From NCBI GenBank assembly GCA_944389535.1, contig CALXMS010000002.1:1-64000 (forward strand): a DNA stretch of 64,000 bases, given 5' to 3'. Both the position numbers and the translations under genes were made by a program. How positions within the stretch are numbered: position 1 is the first letter of the stretch; the number at the start of each line of letters is the position of its first letter. Below are positions 45,301 through 53,845 of this stretch, in pieces. The notes beneath the pieces are model-generated. The model ran no database searches. It was not told where the DNA came from and saw only the letters and a program-made list of their open reading frames with translations. This stretch comes from an uncultured Alphaproteobacteria bacterium. GTDB taxonomy: Bacteria; Pseudomonadota; Alphaproteobacteria; Rs-D84.

Positions 45301-46224
45301 ATGGAAAAGAAATACGATAAAAAGCGAAAAGATATAACGTTTTGTACAATGTTGTTTAAATTACCTGAACAGCAGAATCTGAATAAATTAAAAAGGATGG
45401 ATAGAAAGTTTGAAAACTTTTATCTGCCTTCGTTGGAAAAGCTTATTAAGACTTTTGAACGTGTAGCGTTATGGTGCGATCATGAAACAGCAGATTATTT
45501 AAAGCGCGCTGGTTTAGATAAAAAAATAATGATGCGCGTAATGGATTTTACAGAACTGCCCCATTATGTTGAGCGCGAAGAATGGTTGAAAATGTTGCAC
45601 AAAATGCGTAAAAACACTGGTTTTTTATTGCACCATAAAACCCCCGAACAATGGGTTGATTATATGATTTTAATTGCCGCAAAACCGGCGGTGGTTGATT
45701 GGGCGGCAAAGCACGATAAATTTAAATCGGATTATTTTATGTGGTTTGACGCAGGGGCGTTTAATTCAATTTACGAGGGTTTTTGGTACGGGTGGACTGG
45801 TACGATTGATGCGCACCCAGAAAGGTGTCGTATAACTATTGCGCCGACTTTGGGGAAAACTCATCCTAGATGGGTGCCAAAATTCATCTATGACATTTAT
45901 AGTAAATATCGCGGTCCAATTAAAGATGCGACGACGGAATCCGTTACTCGTCAGAATTTAACGGATATTGCGATGATAAACGCAGACTATGACGTTCCTG
46001 CCAGCTCGTTCATAATTCCTAAAGATTTAGCGCATAAATTTTATACTCAATTTGAAACTGTTCGGAAAATTATGAAAAAACATGGTTTGGTGTCAACAGA
46101 ACAAGCCGTATTTCAAGCGATGATGAAATTTGACGTAGATGCATTATTTGAGGTTTGTTATATTCGCGGATATACGGGCGTCTATGCTACTGTTTCAAAA
46201 GAAAAACCTGATTATTTGTTATAG
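45301..46224 (+). CDS. HtrL/WlaTC (YibB) family protein
   Basis: A protein of 307 residues from ATG 45301; the frame is open from 45244, but that extension touches tRNA-Leu. A glycosyltransferase-like pattern is seen: VALWCDHET early, then DYFMWFDAGAFNSIYEG in the middle, as in the HtrL_YibB/WlaTC family linked to surface polysaccharide loci. The fold suggests nucleotide-sugar binding (the D in WFDAG), but no acceptor is known. It stands alone after tRNA-Leu. Confidence 0.6.
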   Translation: MEKKYDKKRKDITFCTMLFKLPEQQNLNKLKRMDRKFENFYLPSLEKLIKTFERVALWCDHETADYLKRAGLDKKIMMRVMDFTELPHYVEREEWLKMLHKMRKNTGFLLHHKTPEQWVDYMILIAAKPAVVDWAAKHDKFKSDYFMWFDAGAFNSIYEGFWYGWTGTIDAHPERCRITIAPTLGKTHPRWVPKFIYDIYSKYRGPIKDATTESVTRQNLTDIAMINADYDVPASSFIIPKDLAHKFYTQFETVRKIMKKHGLVSTEQAVFQAMMKFDVDALFEVCYIRGYTGVYATVSKEKPDYLL

Positions 46225-46472
46225 TTAGATTTTAGTATACTGGATAACTGCGTGGGAATGAAGAGTCTGGTCTTTGCAGTTCAGACTTTACGCCACATGC
46301 TGTTAGAGAGAAAATGGAAATAAACAAAAAACTTAAAATAATTTTTTTCATACGCTTATTATAATATCTCTTTTTATGATATGTCAAATTTTTCGGGGCT
46401 GGAATTCAGTCCTGTTTATTTATATACGCTGTACGTTCTACAATTTATGTATACCATAAAAAAGGAGAGGTT
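46225..46472 (+). other. Intergenic region with a two-tier stem-loop
   Basis: No gene is seen. GCGTG (46250-46254) pairs with CATGC (46296-46300) around AGTCTG/CAGACT (46264-46269 with 46282-46287). It may be a small RNA or part of the leader of the oleate hydratase gene; there is no clear terminator after it. Confidence 0.35.
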
Positions 46473-48245
46473 ATGTATCACAGCAATGGAAATTATGAAG
46501 CGTTTGCGAATCCAATTCCACCGGCGGACGCAGCAAAAAAATCAGCTTATATAATTGGTGGTGGCTTGGCGGGGCTTGCAGCTGCAGTGTTTATGATTCG
46601 TGACGGTAAGATGAAAGGTAATAAAATTCATATATTTGAAGAATTAGCTTTAGCGGGGGGCAGTATGGACGGTATATTAAATCCTGCGCGCGGATATATA
46701 ATTCGCGGTGGGCGTGAAATGGAAGCCCATTTTGAAACTTTGTGGGACTTGTTTCGGTCAATACCATCGCTAGAAAATCCAGAAGTTTCTGTATTAGATG
46801 AATTTTATTGGTTAAATAAAAAAGACCCAAGTTTTTCGCATTGTCGCGCCATAGAAAAGCGCGGTAAGCGTATGAAAGATGACGGAAAATTAACCTTAAC
46901 ACCGAAAGCGATACGAGAATTGATTGATTTGGCTTTAACGCCAGAAGACAAATTACAAGACGTTCAAATTGACCAAGTTTTTACAGAAGAATTTTTTGAA
47001 TCAAATTTTTGGTTATATTGGGCGACTATGTTTGCGTTTGAAAAATGGTCAAGTGCTATGGAAATGCGAAGGTATATTTTGCGCTTTATTCATCACGTTG
47101 GAAAACTGGCGGATATGTCGGCACTAAAGTTTACAAAATACAACCAGTACGAGTCTTTGATAACACCATTGGTTCGTTGGCTGGAAGGAAAAGGGGTAAA
47201 ATTTCATTTTGATACAACGATTACTAACGTAATTGTGGATTGTAAAGCAGCTAAGAAAGTCGCAAAGAAAATAGAGATGATAAAATCTGGGCGCAAAAAA
47301 GAAATTAGTTTAACGACAGATGATTTAGTTTTTGTAACTAATGGTTCCATAACTGAAAGCACTACTTACGGTGATAATGATACCGCAGCAGATACACGTC
47401 ATGAATTGGGGGCCAGTTGGCAGTTGTGGAAAAATATGGCAAAACAGTGCAAAGAATTCGGGCGGCCTGAAAAGTTCTGTGAAAACATACCAGCAGCGAA
47501 TTGGGTTATGTCTGCAACGATAACTTTGACCGATGATACGGTTGTTCCGTATATTGAAAAAATATGTAAAAAGAATCCCCATAGTGGCTCTATTGTCAGC
47601 AGCGGTCCTGTAACGATAAAAGATTCAAATTGGTTTTATGGTTTTAGTATTTCTCGTCAGCCACATTTCCGTAGTCAGAAACCTAATGAAATCATAGTTT
47701 GGACTTACGGTTTGCTGTCCGATACAGAGGGTAATTATGTTAAAAAGAAAATCGCCGATTGTACAGGTGCTGAATTATGTGCAGAATGGTTATACCATAT
47801 TGGCGTTCCAGAATCACAGATAGAAGATATTGCACATAATCGTTCTAATACAGTACCATCTCATATGCCATACATAACGACATACTTTATGCCACGTGCG
47901 CTTGGCGACAGACCGTTAGTCGTACCAAAAGGTTCCGTGAATTTGGCTTTTATAGGTAATTATGCAGAAACGGAAAGAGACACAGTGTTTACCACTGAAT
48001 ATTCTGTTCGTACAGCAATGGAGGCGGTTTATACTTTACTGAATATAGACCGCGGTGTGCCAGAAGTATTTGATTCTTGCTTTGACGTTCGTATGCTGTT
48101 GCAGAGTATATATTACTTAAACGATAGAAAAAAGCTTCATGAAATAGATGTTCCATGGGTTTTAAAACTGCTGGAAAAGCAAGGATTGAAAAAAGTAAAA
48201 GGAACGTATTTAGAAGAATTATTAAGAGAAGCAAAGCTTATATAA
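46473..48245 (+). CDS. ohyA: Oleate hydratase (myosin-cross-reactive antigen family)
   Basis: A protein of 590 residues, usual length. The FAD Rossmann motif [12 protein letters not shown] is at 27-38, with [17 protein letters not shown] (catalytic Glu region) near 75-90 and a NAEVERDTVFT-like segment ([18 protein letters not shown]) near the end. It adds water to the cis-9 bond of oleate to give 10-hydroxystearate, a detoxification step common in gut bacteria. RBS AAGGAGAGG is strong. Monocistronic. Confidence 0.95.
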   Translation: MYHSNGNYEAFANPIPPADAAKKSAYIIGGGLAGLAAAVFMIRDGKMKGNKIHIFEELALAGGSMDGILNPARGYIIRGGREMEAHFETLWDLFRSIPSLENPEVSVLDEFYWLNKKDPSFSHCRAIEKRGKRMKDDGKLTLTPKAIRELIDLALTPEDKLQDVQIDQVFTEEFFESNFWLYWATMFAFEKWSSAMEMRRYILRFIHHVGKLADMSALKFTKYNQYESLITPLVRWLEGKGVKFHFDTTITNVIVDCKAAKKVAKKIEMIKSGRKKEISLTTDDLVFVTNGSITESTTYGDNDTAADTRHELGASWQLWKNMAKQCKEFGRPEKFCENIPAANWVMSATITLTDDTVVPYIEKICKKNPHSGSIVSSGPVTIKDSNWFYGFSISRQPHFRSQKPNEIIVWTYGLLSDTEGNYVKKKIADCTGAELCAEWLYHIGVPESQIEDIAHNRSNTVPSHMPYITTYFMPRALGDRPLVVPKGSVNLAFIGNYAETERDTVFTTEYSVRTAMEAVYTLLNIDRGVPEVFDSCFDVRMLLQSIYYLNDRKKLHEIDVPWVLKLLEKQGLKKVKGTYLEELLREAKLI

Positions 48246-48249
48246 GCAT

Positions 48250-48276
48250 TAAAGCCACCCGAAAGGGTGGTTCTTT
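48250..48276. terminator. Bidirectional terminator
   Basis: AAGCCACCC and GGGTGGTTC around GAAA, between convergent genes. Confidence 0.75.
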
Positions 48277-48499
48277 AATGTATAAATCGACCGAATTCTT
48301 CTGGTGAAAGTTTAGCAAATTCTGCGACTTTGGAAAGAGTGTTGCCAGATGGCCAGTGTGGTTTACCATACTTTGATACGCGTTTACTTTTGTTAAAAGC
48401 AGTAGGGTCTAGGCCGCAAGCTTTGGCAAGACCAGAGCAACTTAAACCCATTTCAGCGGCAATTTTATCAATTGCTGCCCATATATGACTATGTGTCAT
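48275..48499 (-). CDS. Small XRE-type HTH regulator
   Basis: A protein of 74 residues, a single helix-turn-helix domain (GLSCSGLAKACGLDPTAFNK, about 19-38). The SGLAKACGLDPTAFNKSKR pattern is that of alphaproteobacterial S24/LexA-like phage repressors, but the C-terminal peptidase half is missing. It could be a truncated repressor or a stand-alone DNA-binding protein. RBS GGAGAG lies upstream. It marks the left edge of the accessory island. Confidence 0.7.
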   Translation of the reverse strand: MTHSHIWAAIDKIAAEMGLSCSGLAKACGLDPTAFNKSKRVSKYGKPHWPSGNTLSKVAEFAKLSPEEFGRFIH

Positions 48500-48599
48500 A
48501 ATACTCTCTCCATTTTTTCTAGGATTGTATTCTAGGTATAGTTGAATTATGTATTTATTTCTATTAAAAGTACAGAAGTAAAAATTCCTATATAAAACA

Positions 48600-48809
48600 T
48601 TATATATTAAAATTCCAAAGTCCTAATCGGCCGTTAGTTTTAATTGGTTGGTTAATAGTTTTAATGTTTTCTAGTTTCCAGGCATATCGACCTATGTCCC
48701 AATTACCGAAATCAAGTTCTGATTTTGATTGTTGGCGCTTAAAATCTTCTGTGATCGGGATGCAACCGATCAAATTGCATTCTAATAAAATTGCGCCAGC
48801 TTCTGGTTA
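48600..48809 (-). pseudogene. 3' remnant of an ASCH-domain protein
   Basis: An open stretch of 69 codons on the - strand, ending with TAA at 48600-48602, with no start codon and an in-frame stop just upstream. The translation contains AGAILLECNLIGC, ELDFGNWDIGRYAWKLENI and NGRLGLWNF, matching the conserved end of ASCH-type proteins of phages (FGxxxxGRYAW...LENV...GLWNW). The 5' half is gone. The ASCH fold binds RNA or modified nucleosides. Confidence 0.65.
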
Positions 48810-48858
48810 AGGCTTTCATATTATGGATTATAAAATATATGGTGTTGTGAATAAAATA

Positions 48859-48882
48859 AAAACGACCTTTTCAGGTCGTTTT
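48859..48882. terminator. Hairpin terminator beside core repeat 1
   Basis: AAAACGACCT and AGGTCGTTTT around TTTC. The same stem (CGACCT/AGGTCG) recurs beside core repeat 4. Confidence 0.8.
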
Positions 48883-48885
48883 ATC

Positions 48886-48916
48886 TTGGCAGAATCTACT
48901 GTGCAATTCTCGGACT
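48886..48916 (+). repeat. Core repeat 1 (31 bp)
   Basis: Begins TTGGCAGAATCTACTGTG and ends TTCTCGGACT. Identical to core repeat 4 over all 31 bp. It lies directly after a terminator hairpin and before a cargo gene. Confidence 0.85.
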
Positions 48917-48994
48917 GATGAGATAACATATTGAATATAGAATTTTGTTGAATTTTTTGTGATTCTATTGTAGCCTAAATTCAAAGGTCGTATT

Positions 48995-50005
48995 ATGACA
49001 GATGCGAAAATAATAGAAACAATCAAACTTATATTAAATAAAATGAATGACCCCAAAACGGGATGTCGCTCTTTTGGTAATAAATTACGAGATAGTGGTG
49101 TGTCTGGTAAACAATATGACCAAGCCATTAAAAATAAAATATCTGAAATGGCTGATAAATATGGTATGAAAGACTCATTGTTTGATGAACAAATTTTTAG
49201 ATTATCTGGAAAAGATATTGTGGAAAATGGGTTGTCACGTTCTTGTGGTCATGCAGCAAAAGCATTTTGTTATATAAATTCACAGCTGCCCAAAGATGAA
49301 CGTTTGGATGTAGCTATAATGATAAGCGTTCGTTCAGATCATTTGATAGATGCTATGTATGCTCATACTCTTCCTTGTGTAAAGATGTCGGATGGAAAGT
49401 ATCAGGCAATAGATCCTCAAGTAACAATGACAAAATCTAATCCGAGTGTGCCTTTTATTTCGGGTGAAATAAAAGAAGGGAATATAATACATCATATTTT
49501 ACCGGCCATAATAGAAGAGGGAAATCAACCTTATAAAATTACAAAGATTTTGTCGTGGGAAGAGTATGAAACTAAACTTTCAGATTTTAGTAAATTTTTA
49601 GATGTTGCGTCAGAACGTAAAGGGAAAACGAAACTAGTTTGTGGGACTATAAAAACTGTTCTTTTGCATAAAAATTTTTCGAAATATGAAAACGAGTTTC
49701 AACAGGTCTATGAGTTTTGTAATGAGATAAAAAATAAGAAGCTTCCTATAAAAGTATTTGTGTATAAAGGTATAAAAGGTAATTCAAACAAAAGAATTGT
49801 TTTCGCAAATGTAGAGCTAGAGGGTAAATGGTATAAAATAGGTTTAAATAGAAATTACTTTTTCCTTCATTTACAAGATGATATAAATAATTTTGAATCT
49901 AGGTCGCAGAAATTTGTTTTAGAACGACAGCTTTCGCCATCAGAATATATGAAAGAATATGAAGAATATATGATGAAAGCAAAGAATAAAGAAAACATAC
50001 ACTAA
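48995..50005 (+). CDS. Transglutaminase-like (papain-fold) cargo protein
   Basis: A protein of 336 residues, not recognised as a named family. The order C84 (SRSCGHAAKAF), H124 (MYAHTLPCVKM) and D140 (KYQAIDPQ) reproduces the Cys-His-Asp triad spacing of transglutaminase-like peptidases. No signal peptide. The rest is Lys/Ile/Asn-rich and more A+T-rich than core genes, suggesting transfer. It sits between core repeats 1 and 2. RBS is AAAGG. Confidence 0.55.
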   Translation: MTDAKIIETIKLILNKMNDPKTGCRSFGNKLRDSGVSGKQYDQAIKNKISEMADKYGMKDSLFDEQIFRLSGKDIVENGLSRSCGHAAKAFCYINSQLPKDERLDVAIMISVRSDHLIDAMYAHTLPCVKMSDGKYQAIDPQVTMTKSNPSVPFISGEIKEGNIIHHILPAIIEEGNQPYKITKILSWEEYETKLSDFSKFLDVASERKGKTKLVCGTIKTVLLHKNFSKYENEFQQVYEFCNEIKNKKLPIKVFVYKGIKGNSNKRIVFANVELEGKWYKIGLNRNYFFLHLQDDINNFESRSQKFVLERQLSPSEYMKEYEEYMMKAKNKENIH

Positions 50006-50032
50006 AAAATCCGCTCAGATGGGCGTTTTTAT
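50004..50032 (+). terminator. Hairpin terminator beside core repeat 2
   Basis: CGCTC and GGGCG pair (one G-U) around AGAT, followed by TTTTTATTTT. Confidence 0.65.
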
Positions 50033-50033
50033 T

Positions 50034-50064
50034 TTGGCAGAGCCTACTATGCAATTCTCGGATT
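50034..50064 (+). repeat. Core repeat 2 (31 bp)
   Basis: TTGGCAGAGCCTACTATG then CAATTCTCGGATT; 26 of 31 positions match core repeats 1 and 4. Confidence 0.85.
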
Positions 50065-50117
50065 ATTAATAGATATTTTATTTGAAAAACGGCTAAAAAG
50101 TGTGTATTCTGATATAG

Positions 50118-50990
50118 ATGATAAAAATGAAATATAATTTTAATTTAGAGTTGTTGAACGATTATTCAGATGTAAAACATCATATTAAAAGTCCTATGTT
50201 GGCTGTATTTGAGTTTGACGATAAAAAATTATTATATTTAGGAACAAAACATAATTTAAAAGGTTCAAGAAGTCCAAAAACTTTTTATGCAATAAATTAT
50301 TGCTTTGATAATTTTGATATTGATTTTATCGTTACGGAATGTGCACATTCTAATAAATTAATCAATTATAAAAATACTTTTGGTGCGCCTGATATGAATG
50401 AACTTATATATGCGCCGCTGTTGGGTAGCCAAAGAAAAATAAAATATGCTTTTATAGATTCTGATGAAAAGGATTGGTTTAAGGATGTTGTTGCAGTTAA
50501 TAAAGAAAACATAAAAATGATGCAAGCATTTTTTATGTTAAATGACGCATATAAATATAAACAAGCATTTGGTAAGAATTTTTCAATACAAAATGCAATT
50601 GACAATGTTGTATATAAGTTTTGGGAAAAAACTTATCCTGACCCTATGAATAAACAGGAGTTTCAAAGATTTTTTAAGCAAGAATTTGGTTTTGGCGTAT
50701 TTGATAAAAATCTTAGTGATATTTTAATGAAAAATCCTGATTGGAATGAACCGAATATTAGTGGAAATATAATTAACAAAGCATGGTCTTATATAAATAT
50801 TTATTCGCGCGATATAAGAATGCTAAAAGGAATTTTTAATGCTGTAAATAAATATAAATGTGTTTTAGTGACAATTGGGGCAGGGCATTTTGATAATCAA
50901 AGACGAGTTTTAGAGCAAGCTTTCGGCAAACCTACGTTCTTTTATAATTTCCCCAAAAGTATAAGACAAGATACTAAAATTCAAAAATAA
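50118..50990 (+). CDS. TraB/TIKI (EreA/ChaN-like) superfamily cargo protein
   Basis: A protein of 290 residues. Three motifs fit the TraB/GumN/TIKI superfamily of metal-dependent peptidase-like proteins: LGTKHN (about 41-46), DFIVTECAHSN (about 69-79) and a C-terminal VTIGAGHFDNQ...VLEQAFGKP. No signal peptide is seen, so it is cytoplasmic unless exported otherwise. No clear RBS; ATG 50127 is an alternative. It lies between core repeats 2 and 3. A/T-rich codon use. Confidence 0.55.
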   Translation: MIKMKYNFNLELLNDYSDVKHHIKSPMLAVFEFDDKKLLYLGTKHNLKGSRSPKTFYAINYCFDNFDIDFIVTECAHSNKLINYKNTFGAPDMNELIYAPLLGSQRKIKYAFIDSDEKDWFKDVVAVNKENIKMMQAFFMLNDAYKYKQAFGKNFSIQNAIDNVVYKFWEKTYPDPMNKQEFQRFFKQEFGFGVFDKNLSDILMKNPDWNEPNISGNIINKAWSYINIYSRDIRMLKGIFNAVNKYKCVLVTIGAGHFDNQRRVLEQAFGKPTFFYNFPKSIRQDTKIQK

Positions 50991-51002
50991 GGTTAAATAT
51001 TT

Positions 51003-51047
51003 AAAATAAAAACACCGCCCAAACGGACGGTGAATCAAGTTTGGCAG
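51003..51047 (-). repeat. 45-bp copy of the tRNA-Glu terminator and CCA end
   Basis: Identical over 45 bp to 56721-56765, which is the terminator of tRNA-Glu plus the last six bases of that tRNA. On the - strand it reads CTGCCAAACTTGATTCACCG, then a hairpin and TTTTTATTTT. It is oriented for the - strand, although the adjacent gene is on the + strand. Confidence 0.9.
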
Positions 51048-51071
51048 AGCATACTGCGCAATTCGCAGACT
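51041..51071 (+). repeat. Core repeat 3 (31 bp)
   Basis: TTGGCAGAGCATACTGCG then CAATTCGCAGACT, the most divergent copy; CTGCG-CAATT-CGCAG makes a perfect 5-bp stem-loop here. Confidence 0.8.
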
Positions 51072-51241
51072 GGTGGAAAGTTTGCTATTCTTGAGCGCAG
51101 ATATTAAAAAACGCGGTTCACCAGAATATTTGAGGAGTTTATATATTGTTTGAAAGTGCAATTTATGATATAATTTAATAAAATAGGAAGGTGTAGTACC
51201 CTTTTTTGGGGTTTGTGCTTTATTATATAATGAGAAAAAAA

Positions 51242-52129
51242 ATGAAAAGAATATTGATCTCTTTGGTTTGTGTGTTGACGTTACCAGCGTTTGCGGCATC
51301 ACCAGAACTAGATGCAGCAATTCAGAATGTACGCGCAGCATGTGGTAATATTTCAAATGATTTTGACCACATAAAAACAATAGCAGGTGTAAATACTGCT
51401 GTCACGGGTGTTGGTACAGCGGTTGGGGTTGGTGCGACAGCGGTTGGCATCGCAAAATCCAGTTTGGATAAAAACATTGAGAAAAATTTGCATAAATTAG
51501 ATGTTGGCGATCAAAATCAATTTAAGGTTGAAGTGCGTGAGTATGCAGAAAATTTAAAAAATGAATTACCTGAACCAATGAACGCGCAAGAAAAGCGATC
51601 TATACAAATGGGTAATTGGCGCACTGGATTGTTGGCAACTAATGCTGCTACAAATATCGCTGGTGCTGTCATAGCTGGAACAAACAAAGTAAAAAAAGAT
51701 TTAAAATCTCAAATAAATAATTGTTTGGCATCAGTTAAGGTTCTGTCAAATGCGTATATGCAGGCGCGCCTCAGTCAAACTGCAAGTGAGTCGGAATTAA
51801 AATATGCCGAAAACATTGTTCAGGCCTGCAACGAATGGTCAACTGTTAATGTAGATTCTATCAATAATAAATCTGGTGGTGCAACATTAAGTTCTGGTAT
51901 TGGGGCTGGGGTCGGTTTGGTTGGAACAATTGTATCTGCCAGTGCAAACTCACAAAAAACACGCCAAGGTGATGACGGCAAAGAAAAAAAACTGAATACA
52001 GCGGCAAATGTAATGGCTGGCGGTGCAACGGTTGCTAGTGGCGTTGCAACTATATTTAATGCAACACAAATTAGCGCTGCCAAACGTGCAATAGATGTCG
52101 CAGAAAAATGTGAGGGGGCATTACAATGA
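51242..52129 (+). CDS. Exported hypothetical protein with glycine-rich hydrophobic segments
   Basis: A protein of 295 residues from ATG 51242. The signal peptide ends LPAFA-AS. Several Gly/Ala/Val-rich stretches (GVGTAVGVGATAVGIAK near 52; GIGAGVGLVGTIV and ANVMAGGATVASGVATI later) look like glycine zippers able to insert in membranes. Cysteines C35, C171, C201 and C293 may form disulfides. It overlaps the next gene by 4 bp. No family is recognised. Confidence 0.5.
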   Translation: MKRILISLVCVLTLPAFAASPELDAAIQNVRAACGNISNDFDHIKTIAGVNTAVTGVGTAVGVGATAVGIAKSSLDKNIEKNLHKLDVGDQNQFKVEVREYAENLKNELPEPMNAQEKRSIQMGNWRTGLLATNAATNIAGAVIAGTNKVKKDLKSQINNCLASVKVLSNAYMQARLSQTASESELKYAENIVQACNEWSTVNVDSINNKSGGATLSSGIGAGVGLVGTIVSASANSQKTRQGDDGKEKKLNTAANVMAGGATVASGVATIFNATQISAAKRAIDVAEKCEGALQ

Positions 52130-52749
52130 TAAAAACAGTTGGGGTTTTATTAGGTGCTTTGTTGTTGTGCAATGGTGCATTTGCGGAAGAACCAAATCCA
52201 CAAATGATAAGTTTAGAATCTAAGGTGTATTGGTATACACCAGGTGTAAATTTAGGTTTTTATTACAATGTTTGTAATAAGGATGGTGAGGCGTATGAGA
52301 TATTTCAGAGTTGCTTGGGAGAGCAACCGTGGTCGGTGGCGGATATTATAAAATGTTGTATGGAAAATTATAATCAGTCTGATAATGTTGATAAGTGTAC
52401 AGAATTAATTGAATTTGCTATTGATCAACATAATAAATATATATCCAACAATATAACACAAAATGTTGCATCTTTGGATCGTGATACACCAATTAAATGG
52501 GATGGCGTATCTATAGCTAGTGCGCTTAGGGCTGTGTACGGTAGTACAGAAAAATTACCTGATTTAATAGAACGTATAAGTGCAATAAATTCAGATTACA
52601 TAATGACTGTTGATGACTTAGAGTTGGCATGCAAAGATGTGTTTAATGAAATAACAGGGGAGCCAACATGTTCAAAATTTGTTGAAAGTGTAATAGAAAT
52701 ACAAGAGCGCGCAAAAATTGGATTGGATGAGATTGAAAAAACGTTTTGA
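52126..52749 (+). CDS. Exported cysteine-containing hypothetical protein
   Basis: A protein of 207 residues. The signal peptide ends NGAFA-EEP. Seven mature-part cysteines include CC in IIKCCMENY near 80. Mostly helical. The ATGA overlap with the preceding exported protein suggests the two act together. No family is recognised. Confidence 0.5.
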   Translation: MIKTVGVLLGALLLCNGAFAEEPNPQMISLESKVYWYTPGVNLGFYYNVCNKDGEAYEIFQSCLGEQPWSVADIIKCCMENYNQSDNVDKCTELIEFAIDQHNKYISNNITQNVASLDRDTPIKWDGVSIASALRAVYGSTEKLPDLIERISAINSDYIMTVDDLELACKDVFNEITGEPTCSKFVESVIEIQERAKIGLDEIEKTF

Positions 52750-52823
52750 TTATACTTGAAAATGTACGTTGAATATGTTTAAATGCATAACAAAAGATTT
52801 TACAATAATAAAGGTTTTTTAAA

Positions 52824-53126
52824 ATGACTATAAAAGAGCAATTAGATTCAGTTATTCAAGACTATGGCTATATTAAAAAGTTCCCAGATGGGGCATTAGC
52901 AGGTCGTAGTAGTGATATGGTTGAATATATGGTTATACAACCTAAACCGGGTAAAAAAGAAGAATTGCGCGCGGCTGCGGCACGTATGAATATATTATTG
53001 AACGAGGATATGTTGAAAATGCCAGGTGGTACGGCAAAAGAAGAAGTGTTGACATTCCGACCGATGTATCAACCAGAATTGTATAATATGGTGCGCGAAA
53101 TTGTAAAAAGTCGCGGAAGAAAATAA
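52824..53126 (+). CDS. Small hypothetical cargo protein
   Basis: A protein of 100 residues, basic, soluble, with no signal peptide and no recognised family. It has an AAAGG RBS upstream. Last + strand gene of the third island unit. Confidence 0.45.
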   Translation: MTIKEQLDSVIQDYGYIKKFPDGALAGRSSDMVEYMVIQPKPGKKEELRAAAARMNILLNEDMLKMPGGTAKEEVLTFRPMYQPELYNMVREIVKSRGRK

Positions 53127-53180
53127 AAACATTTTATCCACCGGAATTTTTGAATTTATTTAATGTTTTGAAAATTAAAC

Positions 53181-53208
53181 ATAAAAAACGACCTGGAAAG
53201 GTCGTTAT
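53181..53208. terminator. Hairpin terminator beside core repeat 4
   Basis: AACGACCT and AGGTCGTT around GGAA, with T runs on both sides. The stem matches the one beside core repeat 1 and, with the following TATTTATTTTGGCAG, the one at 56560-56590. Confidence 0.82.
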
Positions 53209-53213
53209 TTATT

Positions 53214-53244
53214 TTGGCAGAATCTACTGTGCAATTCTCGGACT
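53214..53244 (+). repeat. Core repeat 4 (31 bp)
   Basis: Identical to core repeat 1 over 31 bp. Its end overlaps the stop codon of the convergent GNAT gene. Confidence 0.88.
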
Positions 53245-53821
53245 ATTTTTTATACTCTGATTTCAGTTTTGACCAGAACATAACGTCATATACTTTGTTG
53301 TCTGGATATACACCGCTCTGACGAGAAATACCATCAAGATGAAAACCGGACGATTTGATAGATTTTGCAGAGCGAACATTTTCTGTACTGCATTGGCGGG
53401 TTATTCTGTTGGCCCCCAGAGTATAAAAAGCAATTGCTTCTATTTTATCTGATGTCTCTTTGGCAAAGCCATTACCCCACGCAGAACGGGTCAACCATAC
53501 TATAGACATCTGAAGTGTTTTGGTGGCATCGTCAAAGAAATGAAATCTGCGATATCCGATTAGTTTGTCAGTGTGAAATATGTAATAATTTGCGCCGTTT
53601 GATTTAGAATATTCGTCTTCTTGTTGCATTTTTTTTAACATCTCTTTTACCGTTTTAGGTACGGTGTTTTTTGCTATTGGATTAAAATAAAAGTCAGTGG
53701 GATTTTCATTCTTTACCGCATCAAAAACTAACTTTGCATTTTCTGACGTTGCGTTCAGTTGGCGCATTTCAAGACGCTTTGTTTTTATAACTTTGGGTAA
53801 TTTCTTTATTGGATTTATCAT
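53243..53821 (-). CDS. RimJ/RimL-type GNAT acetyltransferase
   Basis: A protein of 192 residues with the layout of RimJ/RimL-like GNAT enzymes: an N-terminal KTKRLEMRQL strand, a central IGYRRFHFFDD strand, WLTRSAWGNGFAKET (acetyl-CoA loop; the QxxGxG/A motif here is WGNGFA) and ANRITRQCSTENVRS near the end. Target unknown. Its stop codon lies inside core repeat 4. It follows the S41 gene by 24 bp. Confidence 0.78.
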   Translation of the reverse strand: MINPIKKLPKVIKTKRLEMRQLNATSENAKLVFDAVKNENPTDFYFNPIAKNTVPKTVKEMLKKMQQEDEYSKSNGANYYIFHTDKLIGYRRFHFFDDATKTLQMSIVWLTRSAWGNGFAKETSDKIEAIAFYTLGANRITRQCSTENVRSAKSIKSSGFHLDGISRQSGVYPDNKVYDVMFWSKLKSEYKK

Positions 53822-53845
53822 ATTTTACCTCTAAAAATATTATTT

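Larger units (their letters stand above)
48500..48994. other. Left end of the accessory island, no intact gene
   Basis: These 495 bp hold the ASCH remnant (48600-48809), a hairpin terminator (48859-48882), the first 31-bp core repeat (48886-48916) and an A/T-rich leader of the next gene. Confidence 0.6.

Noticed and set aside
48886-53244. CRISPR array or integron attC array
   Set aside because: Repeats are 1-2 kb apart with genes between, too far for CRISPR; they lack the inverted R/L box pattern (GTTRRRY...RYYYAAC) of attC sites and no integron integrase is seen.
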